A stretch of 37,005 nucleotides of DNA from CALBZH01 sp964538515 (GCA_964538515.1 CAZIEW010000060.1:1-37005), one strand, 5' to 3'. Positions 1 through 9,555 are shown, counted from the stretch's first letter. A program made the numbers and translations. Notes: generated by a model not told the origin, from the letters alone.

Positions 1-1691
1 AGCTTGCTTCCATCCTCGAGATACCGCGAGCCGTCGTGGAGAAGAAGCTGAGCACAAACCGTCAGTTCGTTTGGGTGAAGCGATTGCTGACCGACCAGCA
101 GGCGGTGGAGGTTGGCGCACTGAAGGCGAAGGGACTCAACTTTATCACTGAGTATAAACGGTTCTACCCGCTTCGTCAGATCGCGGGGCAGGCCATCGGG
201 TTCGTGGGGCTGGACGGGGCAGGACTGGAGGGCATCGAAAAGCAGTACGATTCGCTCCTCCGTCAGGATCCGATGACGGTTGGGCAGTTCCGAGACGGAA
301 TCAAAAAGACCATCTGGATGGATTCGACTCCTCCCCCCGAGCCCAGTGAAAGCCTTGGCGTCCGACTGACTCTCGATGCATTCATCCAATATGTGGCGGA
401 ATACGAGCTCGAGAAGATCGTGCAACAATATCGGGCCAAGGCCGGAGAAGTCGTCGTCATGGATCCGCGCACATCAGAGGTACTGGCCATTGCGAACTAC
501 CCTCTCTTTGACCCTAATCTGGTCGATCGCGGGAAAGCGGATCAGTGGCGTAACCGGGCCATCACGGACTATTTCGAGCCCGGCTCGACCTTCAAAATCT
601 TCCTGGTGGGTGCCGCCCTGCAGGAAGGAAAAATCCACGAGCGTGACAAAATCTATTGTGAAAATGGAAAATGCATGCTGGCCGGGCACACCATCAATGA
701 TGTTCATCCGTACGGTTGGCTCACCCTTGCGGACGTCATCAAACACTCCAGTAACATCGCCGCAAGCAAGATCGCACTTCAGCTCGGAAGCGAGCGTTAC
801 TTCCACTACATCAAGGGTTTTGGCTTCGGGGATTTCACGGGCATTAACCTGCCGGGAGAGTCGAAAGGGCAGGTGCGACATTGGAAGAAGTGGCAACCGA
901 TTGACCTGGCTACGACAGGGTTCGGACAGTCGATTGGTGTCACGGCGCTCCAATTGACTCTGGCGACCAGCTGTCTTGCCAACGGTGGTGAGCTCAACCC
1001 GGCTCGAATCGCCCACGAGATTACGGATGCGCAGGGCCAGACCGTGAAGGCCATCGTAACGGAAGGCCGACGAAGAGTCCTCGACTCGAAGACGGCCCGG
1101 ATCGTGTGTGATATGATGAAAGGTGTGACGCAAGAAGGCGGAACCGGAGTCAACGCCAACCCCGAGGGGTACACGGCGGCCGGCAAGACGGGCACGGCCC
1201 AGGTGCTCGACCCGACAACCAGGCGGTATGCTTCGGATAAGTACACGTCCCTGTTTACTGGTTTTGTCCCTGCGGAATCGCCGCGACTCGCCATCAGCGT
1301 TGCCATTCATGAGCCGCATGGAGCTATTTACGGCGGCGTCGTGGCGGCGCCGGTCTTTCGAAGCATTGCGGCCAAGGTATTGCCATACATGGGGGTTTCC
1401 CCTTCCTATAAAGGAAATGGTCCGGCGGTACCCTTCCGCCTTGTCAGTTCCGGACCAAGCGAAGCGCAGCATTCCAGGGGAGGATCCAGGGTGGAGGTCC
1501 CCGTGGGCGAAGGCATGATGCCCGACCTCGGTGGCATGAGCCTCAAGATGGCGCTCCAGAAATTGGTTGCTTTGGGGATCCAACCCACCAAGGTCCATGG
1601 AAGCGGGCGGGTAGTGAGCCAACGGCCTGAGCCGGGCACACCTCTTGATCCAAAGCCGACCGTCGAGCTCGTTCTCAGCGAAGCTCAGTGA
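1..1691 (+). CDS. ftsI: Septal peptidoglycan transpeptidase FtsI (PBP2B/PBP3 type) with PASTA domain, 5' partial
   Basis: Class B penicillin-binding protein that cross-links septal peptidoglycan in the periplasm together with FtsW. The reading frame is open back to base 3, and the residues there (LASILEIPRAVVEKKL) already look like the PBP dimerisation domain, so the true start lies left of the window and the GTG at 36 is only an in-frame codon. Counting from that GTG, the catalytic SxxK is STFK at 184-187, SSN is at 238-240 and KTG is at 384-386, all intact. The last ~65 residues (about 485-551) form one PASTA domain, as in SpoVD-like and many deltaproteobacterial FtsI proteins. The N-terminal membrane anchor is not in the window. 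murE follows after 21 bp, as expected in a dcw cluster. Confidence 0.95.
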   Translation, partial: LASILEIPRAVVEKKLSTNRQFVWVKRLLTDQQAVEVGALKAKGLNFITEYKRFYPLRQIAGQAIGFVGLDGAGLEGIEKQYDSLLRQDPMTVGQFRDGIKKTIWMDSTPPPEPSESLGVRLTLDAFIQYVAEYELEKIVQQYRAKAGEVVVMDPRTSEVLAIANYPLFDPNLVDRGKADQWRNRAITDYFEPGSTFKIFLVGAALQEGKIHERDKIYCENGKCMLAGHTINDVHPYGWLTLADVIKHSSNIAASKIALQLGSERYFHYIKGFGFGDFTGINLPGESKGQVRHWKKWQPIDLATTGFGQSIGVTALQLTLATSCLANGGELNPARIAHEITDAQGQTVKAIVTEGRRRVLDSKTARIVCDMMKGVTQEGGTGVNANPEGYTAAGKTGTAQVLDPTTRRYASDKYTSLFTGFVPAESPRLAISVAIHEPHGAIYGGVVAAPVFRSIAAKVLPYMGVSPSYKGNGPAVPFRLVSSGPSEAQHSRGGSRVEVPVGEGMMPDLGGMSLKMALQKLVALGIQPTKVHGSGRVVSQRPEPGTPLDPKPTVELVLSEAQ

Positions 1692-1712
1692 ACCTCAGTT
1701 CAGGCGATTGAC

Positions 1713-3242
1713 ATGACTAGAAGACTCGGGGACCTTCTCGCAGGCATCGACACGACGACCCAACGGGGAGACATGGGTTTGACCGTAAGCGGGATTGCCT
1801 ACGACAGTCGCAAAGTGGAGCCGGGTTTTCTCTTCGTCGCCATCAGGGGAACGAAGCAGGACGGAGGGCAGTTCGTAAAGGACGCCCTGAGCCGGGGAGC
1901 CATCGCTGTGGTGGCCGATGTGCCGCTACCCCGCATCCATGATGCCACTGTGATTGAGGTCGCAGACAGTCGAAAAGCCCTTGCACATCTTGCCGCCAAC
2001 TATTATGACCACCCGGCGCGCAAGCTTCGTCTGATCGGTATCACGGGAACCAACGGAAAGACGACCACGTCGCTGTTGATCGAGTCCATTGTCCGAAGTG
2101 CGGGTCATTCGGTGGGAGTCTTGGGTACGTTGGCCTACCGGTGGGGGGGGGCCGTGCGCAAGGCGCCCATGACGACCCCTGAATCCTTGGATCTCCAATC
2201 CCTGCTCAGGGACATGCTCGGAGCCGGGGTGACGCACGTGGTGATGGAGGTTTCTTCTCATGCGTTGGCTCTGGGGCGGGTGGAGGGATGCGGTTTTGAT
2301 GCGTGCGTCTTCACGAACCTCTCTCAGGATCACCTGGACTTCCACGCGTCCATGGAAGAATACTTCGACGCCAAGTCCCGCCTGTTTAGAGAATACGTAC
2401 GGTGTGATGAGCGGGGCAAGGGAATCGCGGTCGTCAATGCTGACGATCCATACGGAGAGCGTCTGATCAAGTTGCTGAAGAGCGATTGCTGGAGTTACTC
2501 AATCCGGAGCCGGGACGCTGCTGTTTGGGTGTCCGAAGCCAAGCTCACACCCGCTGGCATCAAGGCGATCGTATCGACGCCGAAAGGCCTCCTCCAGCTG
2601 CGGTCTCGGTTGATCGGCCGCTTAAACCTGTACAATCTCGTTGCAGCGGCGACCACGGCCCTTGCGCTTGGTCTTGATCCGGATGTGGCTGCACGGGGAC
2701 TCGCCGCGGTGACGTCGGTCGACGGTCGGCTCGAGCCTGTTCCATTGCCGCCCGACGCGGGCTTTTCCGTGGTTGTCGACTACGCGCACACCCCAGATGC
2801 CATGGAAAAGGCGCTCGAGTGCCTCCGGGAGATGACCCCCAACCGGCTCATCGTTGTTTTCGGATGCGGTGGGGACAGGGACCGCGGCAAGCGTCCCCTC
2901 ATGGGCAAGATGGCAGCCCGCTGGGGAGACCTGGTTATTCTGACCAGCGACAATCCCCGCAGCGAAAAACCCGAGGCGATTGTCGCTGAGATCGAGAACG
3001 GCGTTCGGGAAACGGGCTGGAAGCGGCTCGAGTCGAATCCGTCCTCAATTGCTCGCAACGGATACGTGGTGGAGGTTGATCGCCGCCGAGCCATCGAGCT
3101 CGCTCTTGAATGCGCTCAGACGGGGGATATCGTCTTCATCGGTGGAAAGGGCCACGAGACCTACCAGATCGTGGGCTCGCAAGTGCTGCCTTTCGATGAT
3201 CGGATCGTGGTTCGGGACACCATGGCGAGGAAGGGATCATGA
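1713..3242 (+). CDS. murE: UDP-MurNAc-L-Ala-D-Glu:meso-diaminopimelate ligase MurE
   Basis: Cytoplasmic ATP-dependent Mur ligase that adds the third amino acid to the peptidoglycan precursor. The 509-aa protein has the Mur ligase N-terminal domain, the P-loop GTNGKTTT at 112-119, the lysine in YFDAKS (K221) at the position of the carbamylated catalytic lysine, and a C-terminal domain. The DNPR signature at 413-416 is the known marker of meso-DAP specificity rather than lysine, which fits a Gram-negative wall. The ATG at 1713 has only a weak Shine-Dalgarno, so translation may be coupled to ftsI. The stop overlaps the murF start in ATGA (3239-3242). Confidence 0.97.
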   Translation: MTRRLGDLLAGIDTTTQRGDMGLTVSGIAYDSRKVEPGFLFVAIRGTKQDGGQFVKDALSRGAIAVVADVPLPRIHDATVIEVADSRKALAHLAANYYDHPARKLRLIGITGTNGKTTTSLLIESIVRSAGHSVGVLGTLAYRWGGAVRKAPMTTPESLDLQSLLRDMLGAGVTHVVMEVSSHALALGRVEGCGFDACVFTNLSQDHLDFHASMEEYFDAKSRLFREYVRCDERGKGIAVVNADDPYGERLIKLLKSDCWSYSIRSRDAAVWVSEAKLTPAGIKAIVSTPKGLLQLRSRLIGRLNLYNLVAAATTALALGLDPDVAARGLAAVTSVDGRLEPVPLPPDAGFSVVVDYAHTPDAMEKALECLREMTPNRLIVVFGCGGDRDRGKRPLMGKMAARWGDLVILTSDNPRSEKPEAIVAEIENGVRETGWKRLESNPSSIARNGYVVEVDRRRAIELALECAQTGDIVFIGGKGHETYQIVGSQVLPFDDRIVVRDTMARKGS

Positions 3243-4639
3243 GCTGGAGCGTCGGGAAGATTGTGGCCGGTTCGGGAGGGGTGCTGCGGTGCGGCAGTCC
3301 CGAGACCCCGGTAACCGAGATCTCCACGGATTCCCGTCGGCTGAAGCCGGGTGCGTGCTTCCTGGCGCTTGAAGGCGAGCGGTTTGACGGGCATGATTTT
3401 GCTCAGGGCGCGATCGATGCTGGAGTCAGTGCGGTTGTCCTCTGCCGTGAAAAGCTGGGCGCGATGCATCTTAACCATCGCGAGGGAACTGCCATCATCG
3501 AAGTGGAGGACACGCTTAGCGCCTTGGGCTTCCTGGCCCGTGAGCACCGCTTGGGGTTTGCGATTCCGGTCGTCGGAATCGGAGGAAGCAATGGTAAGAC
3601 GAGCACGAAGGAGATGGTGGCGAGAATCCTCGGGCAACGGCGAAACGTCCTAAAAAATCCCGGTAACTTGAACAACCTCATCGGCGTTCCGCTGACGCTG
3701 CTCTCCCTCGACGGCCTCCACGAAGCGGCTGTTGTGGAGATGGGAATCAACGTCCTCGGTGAGATGAGCCGTCTTGTCGACATCAGCCGTCCCACGGTCG
3801 GGCTCCTGACCAACATCCACCCCGCCCATTTGGAAGGACTGGGGTCGCTGGACCAGATTCTCGAGGAAAAGGGGAAGCTCCTGACTCACCTCACGACGAA
3901 CGATCTGGCTGTCGTGAACCTGGACGACGAGCTCATCGCAGAACGCGCCAGAACGTTGAAAGCAAGGGTCGTCACCTTTTCAAGTACGGACCCTCGTGCG
4001 GACGTACGGCTGTCGAGTCCCGTTCGATTCAGCGAGGGCTTCTCCACCTTTTCTCTTGCCTTGGGATCTCAAACCATTGCGATTCGGCTTCCTGTGTTGG
4101 GAGCGCACCAGGTTCACAATGCGGTTGCCGCGGCTGCGGTCGCCTGGGGAATCGGGGAGCCCATCGAGAGCATCGCGAACGGTTTGGCGGCGCATCAGGC
4201 GGTGCAGCAACGCATGCAGCTGCACCGGCTTTCCCACGGGAGAATGCTGGTGGACGATACGTACAACGCGAACCCACGATCGATGCTGGCTGCCATCGAA
4301 TCGGTCCTGTCGGCGAGCGGAGGTCGGCCCGTTGTCGCGATCCTGGGAGACATGCGGGAGCTTGGGAAAGACAGTGTCGCCCTGCACCAAGGGGTGGGCG
4401 AAGCGATCGGGGGACGCGACCTGGCTCATCTCATCACGCTTGGCGAGACCGGTCGTGAGATTGGTCATGGCGCGGTATGGTCGGGGTTTTCAGCGGCACA
4501 CTGGACCCACGTGCCAACTCACGAGGCCGCCGTGGACTGGATACGCGACCATTGCCCCGAAGAAGCCTGGATTCTGGTCAAGGGCTCCCGTGGCATGACC
4601 ATGGAACGGATTGTACAAGGAATTTTGAGGTTGGAATGA
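3239..4639 (+). CDS. murF: UDP-MurNAc-tripeptide:D-Ala-D-Ala ligase MurF
   Basis: Last cytoplasmic Mur ligase, attaching D-Ala-D-Ala to the UDP-MurNAc tripeptide. The 466-aa protein shows the MurF-type P-loop GGSNGKTST at 115-123, the Mur central domain (NPGNLNN, EMGIN, the NIHPAHLEGLG stretch) and the C-terminal DDTYNANP motif. Length is normal for the family. It overlaps murE by 4 bp at its start and murD by 4 bp at its end, so three Mur ligases are translationally coupled. In most bacteria mraY lies between murF and murD. Here there is no room for it. Confidence 0.97.
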   Translation: MSWSVGKIVAGSGGVLRCGSPETPVTEISTDSRRLKPGACFLALEGERFDGHDFAQGAIDAGVSAVVLCREKLGAMHLNHREGTAIIEVEDTLSALGFLAREHRLGFAIPVVGIGGSNGKTSTKEMVARILGQRRNVLKNPGNLNNLIGVPLTLLSLDGLHEAAVVEMGINVLGEMSRLVDISRPTVGLLTNIHPAHLEGLGSLDQILEEKGKLLTHLTTNDLAVVNLDDELIAERARTLKARVVTFSSTDPRADVRLSSPVRFSEGFSTFSLALGSQTIAIRLPVLGAHQVHNAVAAAAVAWGIGEPIESIANGLAAHQAVQQRMQLHRLSHGRMLVDDTYNANPRSMLAAIESVLSASGGRPVVAILGDMRELGKDSVALHQGVGEAIGGRDLAHLITLGETGREIGHGAVWSGFSAAHWTHVPTHEAAVDWIRDHCPEEAWILVKGSRGMTMERIVQGILRLE

Positions 4640-6015
4640 GTCCGCTGTCGAACGAAAGATCCCTGCCACACATCGAAAAAGCTCTGGTTGTCGGCCTGGG
4701 GGTTTCAGGCCGCTCCGTGTGCGAGTTGATGCTCCGGAGGGGGATCAAGGTGGTGGGAGCGGATCTGCGCGCAGAGAGCGAGCTGGGCGGGGAGCTCAGG
4801 TCGCTCCGTGACATGGGGTGCAGGTTCTCGCTCGGGCCCCATCATGTGGACGATTTTCTGGATGTGGATCTGATTGTGGTCAGTCCCGGCATTCCGTTGG
4901 ACATCGAGCCTCTCGTTGCTGCCAGGAAGAAGGGTGTTGGGATTGTTGGCGAGCTCGACTGGGCCTGGCGCCAGGTGGACCGCCCGACACTGGCGGTCAC
5001 GGGAACGAACGGCAAGACGACGACAACCTCGTTGATCGGGGAGGTCTTCCGACGAGCAGGAAGACATGTGTTTGTGGGAGGCAACATCGGCACGCCGCTC
5101 AGCCAATGGATCCTGAACGGGGGAGAAGCGGAGCTGCTCGTTCTCGAGGTGAGCAGCTTTCAGTTGGATACGGCGACTCATTTCCGCCCGGACGTGGGCA
5201 TCCTCCTCAACATCACGGAAGATCATCTCGACCGGTACGAAAGCTTCGAAGCGTATGCGGATTCCAAGTTGTCCGTCTTTAAACGTCAGGGGAGAGACGG
5301 GATCGCCATCGTAAATGGGGACGACGCTGTCTGCGCCTCGCGCATGGGCGAGATCGGGAGCCGGGTCTGGTCCTATAGCCGAAGACGAGACGACGGTGCC
5401 GCGTTTGTTCGAGACAATCAGATCTGCATCCGGGTGCCCCAGGGACCTTCCTTCAATCTGGAGCTGGAGCGCGTGGCGCTAAAAGGGGTGCACAACGAGG
5501 AGAACATCATGGCCGCTGCTTTGGCGGCTGCGGCCTTTCAAGTTGATGCCTCGGTGATACAGCAGGAAATTGAGCAGTATGCCGGCTTGCCCCACCGGGT
5601 GGAATGGGTTCGCACGTGGCGGGGCATTGCGTTTTATGACGATTCCAAGGCCACGAACGTCGGGGCTGTGCAGAAGGCTTTGGAGAATTTCAACGCACCC
5701 GTCTGGCTGCTGCTCGGCGGGCGAGACAAGCTGGGGTCCTACGCGCCCCTGATTGAGCCCATGCGAGCCAATGGGAAAGGGGTCATTGCCTTCGGCGAGG
5801 CGGCTCCGCGGATTCAGGAGGCATTGGGGAGCTATCTTGATACCCTCACGGTCCCGGATCTCCCAAGTGCTCTAAATGCCGTGCTCGGACGAGCGGCATC
5901 GGGAGACATCGTTCTCCTCTCTCCGGCGTGCTCATCGTTTGATCAATACTCGAGCTATGCCCAGAGAGGCGATCATTTCAAGAAGCTGGTTCTTGAGCTC
6001 CCAGCGGGTGCGTGA
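4636..6015 (+). CDS. murD: UDP-MurNAc-L-alanine:D-glutamate ligase MurD
   Basis: Adds D-Glu to UDP-MurNAc-L-Ala. The frame is open 53 codons further upstream, but that extension lies inside murF. The ATG at 4636, in the ATGA overlap with the murF stop, gives a normal 459-aa MurD beginning MSPLSNERS. It has a Rossmann-like N-terminus (VVGLGVSGRS), the P-loop GTNGKTTT at 123-130, the ITEDHLDRY motif and a C-terminal domain with DDSKATN and SPACSSFDQY. It sits directly after murF, followed by ftsW after 45 bp. Confidence 0.96.
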   Translation: MSPLSNERSLPHIEKALVVGLGVSGRSVCELMLRRGIKVVGADLRAESELGGELRSLRDMGCRFSLGPHHVDDFLDVDLIVVSPGIPLDIEPLVAARKKGVGIVGELDWAWRQVDRPTLAVTGTNGKTTTTSLIGEVFRRAGRHVFVGGNIGTPLSQWILNGGEAELLVLEVSSFQLDTATHFRPDVGILLNITEDHLDRYESFEAYADSKLSVFKRQGRDGIAIVNGDDAVCASRMGEIGSRVWSYSRRRDDGAAFVRDNQICIRVPQGPSFNLELERVALKGVHNEENIMAAALAAAAFQVDASVIQQEIEQYAGLPHRVEWVRTWRGIAFYDDSKATNVGAVQKALENFNAPVWLLLGGRDKLGSYAPLIEPMRANGKGVIAFGEAAPRIQEALGSYLDTLTVPDLPSALNAVLGRAASGDIVLLSPACSSFDQYSSYAQRGDHFKKLVLELPAGA

Positions 6016-6060
6016 GGCGTGCTCCGGGGAGAGCCAACCCATCATCTGACGGATTGAGTC

Positions 6061-7257
6061 ATGTCGAGATCGATCGCGGACGCTCCAGCCTACGTCACAA
6101 ACGGGTCTCCGAACGAACGTTCGGCCCAGGTCCGATTTGGGCTTCCAATGGAAGTGGCGCTTTGGATTCAGGTGAGCCTCCTGGTGGTGGCGGGCTTGAT
6201 CATGATCTACAGTGCCAGCTCGAGCGTGGCGTTCAAGAGTCTCTCAGACAGCGCGGAGCATGTTCACTCGACGAACCCGTATCTTTACAAGCAGTTGTTC
6301 TGCATGGTCCTGGGGCTCGTGACGCTGCTGGTTGTTCGGTGCATCCCTTACCGGCTCTATTCGGATTGGGCGCCATGGATGCTTCTGGCAGCTGTCGGGG
6401 CACTCGTGCTGGTGCTTGTTCCTGGCCTCGGCGTCGAAATCAACCGGGCCAGACGCTGGTTTCAGTTGAAGGTCTTCCTGCTTCAGCCCGCGGAATACGC
6501 CAAAGTTGTCTGGGTGGTTTTTCTTAGTGTCTCGCTTTGCAGGAAGCAGGACCGTGTCAAGAACATTGGGAGCGGTTTCATTCCGCACATGTTCTGGTGT
6601 GGAGTCCTTGCCATCTTGCTCCTGCTGGAGCCGGACTTCGGGACGACCTTCATGATCGGCTGCCTGACCGTTCTGCTGCTGACGGTGGGAGGCGTTCCGC
6701 TCCGGCATCTGTTCATGCTTGTGCCGGTGGGGGTCCTTGGCTTCTATAAGGCGGTTTACCACGTTCCGTACCGATGGGAGCGGATCACCTCTTTTCTGGA
6801 CCCCTGGACGGATCCGCTGGATTCGGGTTATCAGCTCATTCAGGCCTGGATCGCCGTGGGGACGGGCGGCTGGCTCGGCAAGGGACTTGGAGCCAGCCAG
6901 CAAAAGCTGTTCTATCTTCCCGAAGCGTTTACGGATTTCATCTTCGCCGTGATCGGTGAGGAGGTCGGGCTTCTGGGGATCGTGGCCGTTGTGCTGCTGT
7001 TTTTCTGGTTTTTCACCACGGGAGTCAAGATCGCTCGATCGGCGCCGGACTACCTGGGAACACTGCTTGCCCTTGGACTGACCATGATGCTGACGCTGCA
7101 GGCGATCCTCAACATGGGCGTTGTGCTCGGACTCTTTCCGACCAAGGGGCTGCCGCTTCCATTTTTGTCCTATGGCGGCAGCGCGTTCACGGCGAACTGC
7201 CTGGCGATGGGAATATTGATGAACATTGCGCGTAGCAGTCAACAGCGAGTCGAATAA
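6061..7257 (+). CDS. ftsW: Septal peptidoglycan polymerase FtsW (SEDS family)
   Basis: SEDS-family integral membrane glycosyltransferase that polymerises lipid II at the septum with FtsI. The 398-aa protein has about ten hydrophobic segments after a ~30-residue cytoplasmic tail. Conserved family stretches are visible: the NRARRWF loop near 128-134, QPAEYAK (142-148), EPDFGTT (190-196), and QKLFYLPEAFTDFIFAVIGEE near 281-301. The aspartate in that last motif (D292) matches the catalytically essential SEDS aspartate. The usual His two residues before it is Phe here. The C-terminal PFLSYGGS motif is present. murC begins one base after the stop, where murG usually lies. Confidence 0.95.
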   Translation: MSRSIADAPAYVTNGSPNERSAQVRFGLPMEVALWIQVSLLVVAGLIMIYSASSSVAFKSLSDSAEHVHSTNPYLYKQLFCMVLGLVTLLVVRCIPYRLYSDWAPWMLLAAVGALVLVLVPGLGVEINRARRWFQLKVFLLQPAEYAKVVWVVFLSVSLCRKQDRVKNIGSGFIPHMFWCGVLAILLLLEPDFGTTFMIGCLTVLLLTVGGVPLRHLFMLVPVGVLGFYKAVYHVPYRWERITSFLDPWTDPLDSGYQLIQAWIAVGTGGWLGKGLGASQQKLFYLPEAFTDFIFAVIGEEVGLLGIVAVVLLFFWFFTTGVKIARSAPDYLGTLLALGLTMMLTLQAILNMGVVLGLFPTKGLPLPFLSYGGSAFTANCLAMGILMNIARSSQQRVE

Positions 7258-7258
7258 C

Positions 7259-8638
7259 ATGTTCAAGCGGTATCAGCGCATTCATTTCGTGGGGATCGGT
7301 GGAATCGGGATGAGCGGCATCGCCGAGCTGCTTCTCAACCTGGGCTATCAGGTGAGCGGCTCGGATTTGCGGGAAACGGACCTGACGCGCCGCCTGGAGG
7401 GTCTCGGAGCCAAGGTCCACATCGGCCATGCGGCCGAGAACGTCAAAGGCGCGGACGTGGTCGTCCTCTCGTCCGCTATTTCCGCGGAGAATCCCGAGGT
7501 CAAGGCCGCCAAACAGTTGGGGAAGGTGCCCGTGATTCGTAGGGCGGAAATGCTTGCTGAGTTGATGCGCTTGAAATACTCCGTGCTGGTGGCGGGGGCT
7601 CACGGAAAAACAACGACGACCTCGATGGTTTCAACCGTGCTGGCGCGGGGTGGATTGGACCCAACGGTCGTCATCGGCGGCAAGCTGAACGCCTGGGGAA
7701 CGAACGCCAAGCTTGGCCACGGCGATTTCATGGTCGCGGAGGCCGATGAGAGTGACGGAACCTTCTTGATGCTTCCTCCGACGATTGCGGTTGTGACGAA
7801 CATCGACTTGGAGCACCTCGATTATTACCGGGACTTGGATCACATTCAGCAGACCTTTCTCGAGTTCATCAAAAAGATACCCTTCTATGGCCAGGCCGTC
7901 TTGTGTCTGGAGGATGAGAACATCCAGACGATTCTTCCGAAAATCGGAAAGCGTTATGTGACGTACGGCTTTTCTTCCCAGGCGGACTTTCAGGCACGGG
8001 ATGTTCGATCGAAGGGCCTATCGACGACCTATCGGGCCTTCTGGAAGGGCGAGGAACTGGGGGAGATCGAAATTCGCATTCCCGGGCGGCACAATGTTTT
8101 GAATTCGCTCGCGGCGGTGGCGGTCGCTCGTGAGCTGGATCTGGATTGGCCAAGCATTCAGGCGGGGCTAAGGGATATGACCGGCGTGCAGCGCCGGTTC
8201 CAGATCAAGGGAGAGGAGAAGAGCATCACGGTCCTGGATGATTATGGGCATCATCCGACCGAGATCCGAAACGTTCTCGAAACGCTTGCCAATTGTTTCC
8301 CGGATCGGCGTCGCATCGTCGTGTTTCAGCCGCACCGTTACACCCGGACGAAGGCGTTGATGGAGCAGTTTGCGCGCTGCTTCTATCACTCGGACGTACT
8401 GTACCTCACGGAGATCTATGCGGCGAGTGAGCAGCCCATCCCCGGCATCACCGGAAGTCGGCTTGCGCAAGAAATCGCAGCCCACGGGCACCACGATCTC
8501 CATTTTTGTCCGACGGTCGCGGAGGCGCTCGAGCGTGTGAAGACGATTGTGGCGCCAGGAGATGTGGTCATGACTCTAGGGGCCGGCAGTGTCTGGCAGC
8601 TTGGAGAAGAGCTGGTCGCGTGGTTGAGGGATTCATGA
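7259..8638 (+). CDS. murC: UDP-N-acetylmuramate:L-alanine ligase MurC
   Basis: First Mur ligase, adding L-Ala to UDP-MurNAc. The ATG at 7259 is one base past the ftsW stop and gives a 459-aa protein starting MFKRYQRIHFVGIGGIGMSG, the family N-terminal Rossmann motif. In-frame codons further up lie within ftsW and are not favoured. The P-loop GAHGKTTT is at 113-120, followed by EADESDGTF, NIDLEHLDYY and the C-terminal DDYGHHPTEI and FQPHRYTR motifs, all typical of MurC. The stop overlaps the murB start (ATGA at 8635-8638). Confidence 0.96.
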   Translation: MFKRYQRIHFVGIGGIGMSGIAELLLNLGYQVSGSDLRETDLTRRLEGLGAKVHIGHAAENVKGADVVVLSSAISAENPEVKAAKQLGKVPVIRRAEMLAELMRLKYSVLVAGAHGKTTTTSMVSTVLARGGLDPTVVIGGKLNAWGTNAKLGHGDFMVAEADESDGTFLMLPPTIAVVTNIDLEHLDYYRDLDHIQQTFLEFIKKIPFYGQAVLCLEDENIQTILPKIGKRYVTYGFSSQADFQARDVRSKGLSTTYRAFWKGEELGEIEIRIPGRHNVLNSLAAVAVARELDLDWPSIQAGLRDMTGVQRRFQIKGEEKSITVLDDYGHHPTEIRNVLETLANCFPDRRRIVVFQPHRYTRTKALMEQFARCFYHSDVLYLTEIYAASEQPIPGITGSRLAQEIAAHGHHDLHFCPTVAEALERVKTIVAPGDVVMTLGAGSVWQLGEELVAWLRDS

Positions 8639-9555
8639 CGGAAGGAGCCTGGGAGAGCATCGTGGAAGGCCTGCCCGGCCTCGAGGTGCGATGGAATGAG
8701 CCGCTTTCCCGTCACACGACATTTCGCGTCGGGGGGTTGGCACGATGCCTGGTGCGACCGGACACGGAGGAGGCTCTGATCCAGGTGATCGGGAGAGCGC
8801 GTGCCCGAGGGATTCCTTATGTGGTGCTCGGGGGGGGCAGCAATGTTCTCGCCCCGGACGGGGGGCTGAATCAGTTGGTCATTCAGCTGACCCAGTGCTG
8901 CAAGGAGATCTCTCGATCGGACCGACAGGGAGATCACGGCGTGGATGTGACAGTGGGGGGGGGAGCTCGAACCCGCCGCTTGTTGCGCTACTGCATGGAG
9001 GAGGGGCTCAGCGGCCTCGAGTTCATGGTGGGCATTCCCGGGACCGTAGGGGGGGCCCTGGTCATGAATGCTGGGACCGGGGACGGATGCTTGGCGGATG
9101 TGCTTAGCTGGATCGAAGTGCTGGATGAGCGCGGCGGTCGGATCAGGCTGGATCGAAAAGACCTGTCACCGGTCTACAGGAGCATGGGCTTGTCGAAGGG
9201 TTGGATCGTCTTGAGCGGAGGTTTTCGGCTCAGCTTCGCGCAGAATGGCGACCTGGCCAGACACATGCTTTCGGAGAAGATGCGGCTGCGAATGAGGACG
9301 CAACCGTTAGCCTTGGCATCAGCGGGATGTATTTTCAAGAATCCTCCGGGATTTTCAGCCGGATTTCTTATCGATCGGGCTGGATTGAAGGGTTTTCGGG
9401 TCGGCGATGCGGAGGTATCGGAGAAACACGCGAACTGGATTGTAAATCGTGGGAATGCGCGAGCGAGAGACATCCTTGACTTGATTGAGCACATAGAAAA
9501 GCTGGTTCTCGAGGAATTTGGGGTTTGTCTCGAACGGGAAATTCAAATATTGTAG
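8635..9555 (+). CDS. murB: UDP-N-acetylenolpyruvoylglucosamine reductase MurB
   Basis: FAD-dependent reductase that makes UDP-MurNAc from enolpyruvyl-UDP-GlcNAc. The ATG at 8635 overlaps the murC stop and gives 306 aa. The longer in-frame extension is inside murC. FAD-binding motifs are clear: GGGSN at 67-71, GIPGTVGGALVMNAG at 133-147, and the C-terminal FKNPPG/SAGFLID stretch. At the position of the general-acid Ser of E. coli MurB (Ser229) this protein has Cys232 in AGCIFKNP. Cys at this site occurs in other MurB proteins and should be functional. No ddl follows. ftsQ is next. Confidence 0.95.
   Translation: MTEGAWESIVEGLPGLEVRWNEPLSRHTTFRVGGLARCLVRPDTEEALIQVIGRARARGIPYVVLGGGSNVLAPDGGLNQLVIQLTQCCKEISRSDRQGDHGVDVTVGGGARTRRLLRYCMEEGLSGLEFMVGIPGTVGGALVMNAGTGDGCLADVLSWIEVLDERGGRIRLDRKDLSPVYRSMGLSKGWIVLSGGFRLSFAQNGDLARHMLSEKMRLRMRTQPLALASAGCIFKNPPGFSAGFLIDRAGLKGFRVGDAEVSEKHANWIVNRGNARARDILDLIEHIEKLVLEEFGVCLEREIQIL

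Noticed and set aside
474..1622. 382-codon minus-strand frame antisense to ftsI
   Set aside because: No recognisable domain; the plus strand encodes intact FtsI motifs. High-GC antisense openness explains it.
6244..7266. 340-codon minus-strand frame antisense to ftsW
   Set aside because: Rich in Gln, His and Arg, as expected from complementing a hydrophobic membrane protein; no motif.
8506..8634. Upstream extension of the murB reading frame
   Set aside because: The extension lies inside murC and lacks MurB similarity; the ATGA overlap at 8635 fits the family start.
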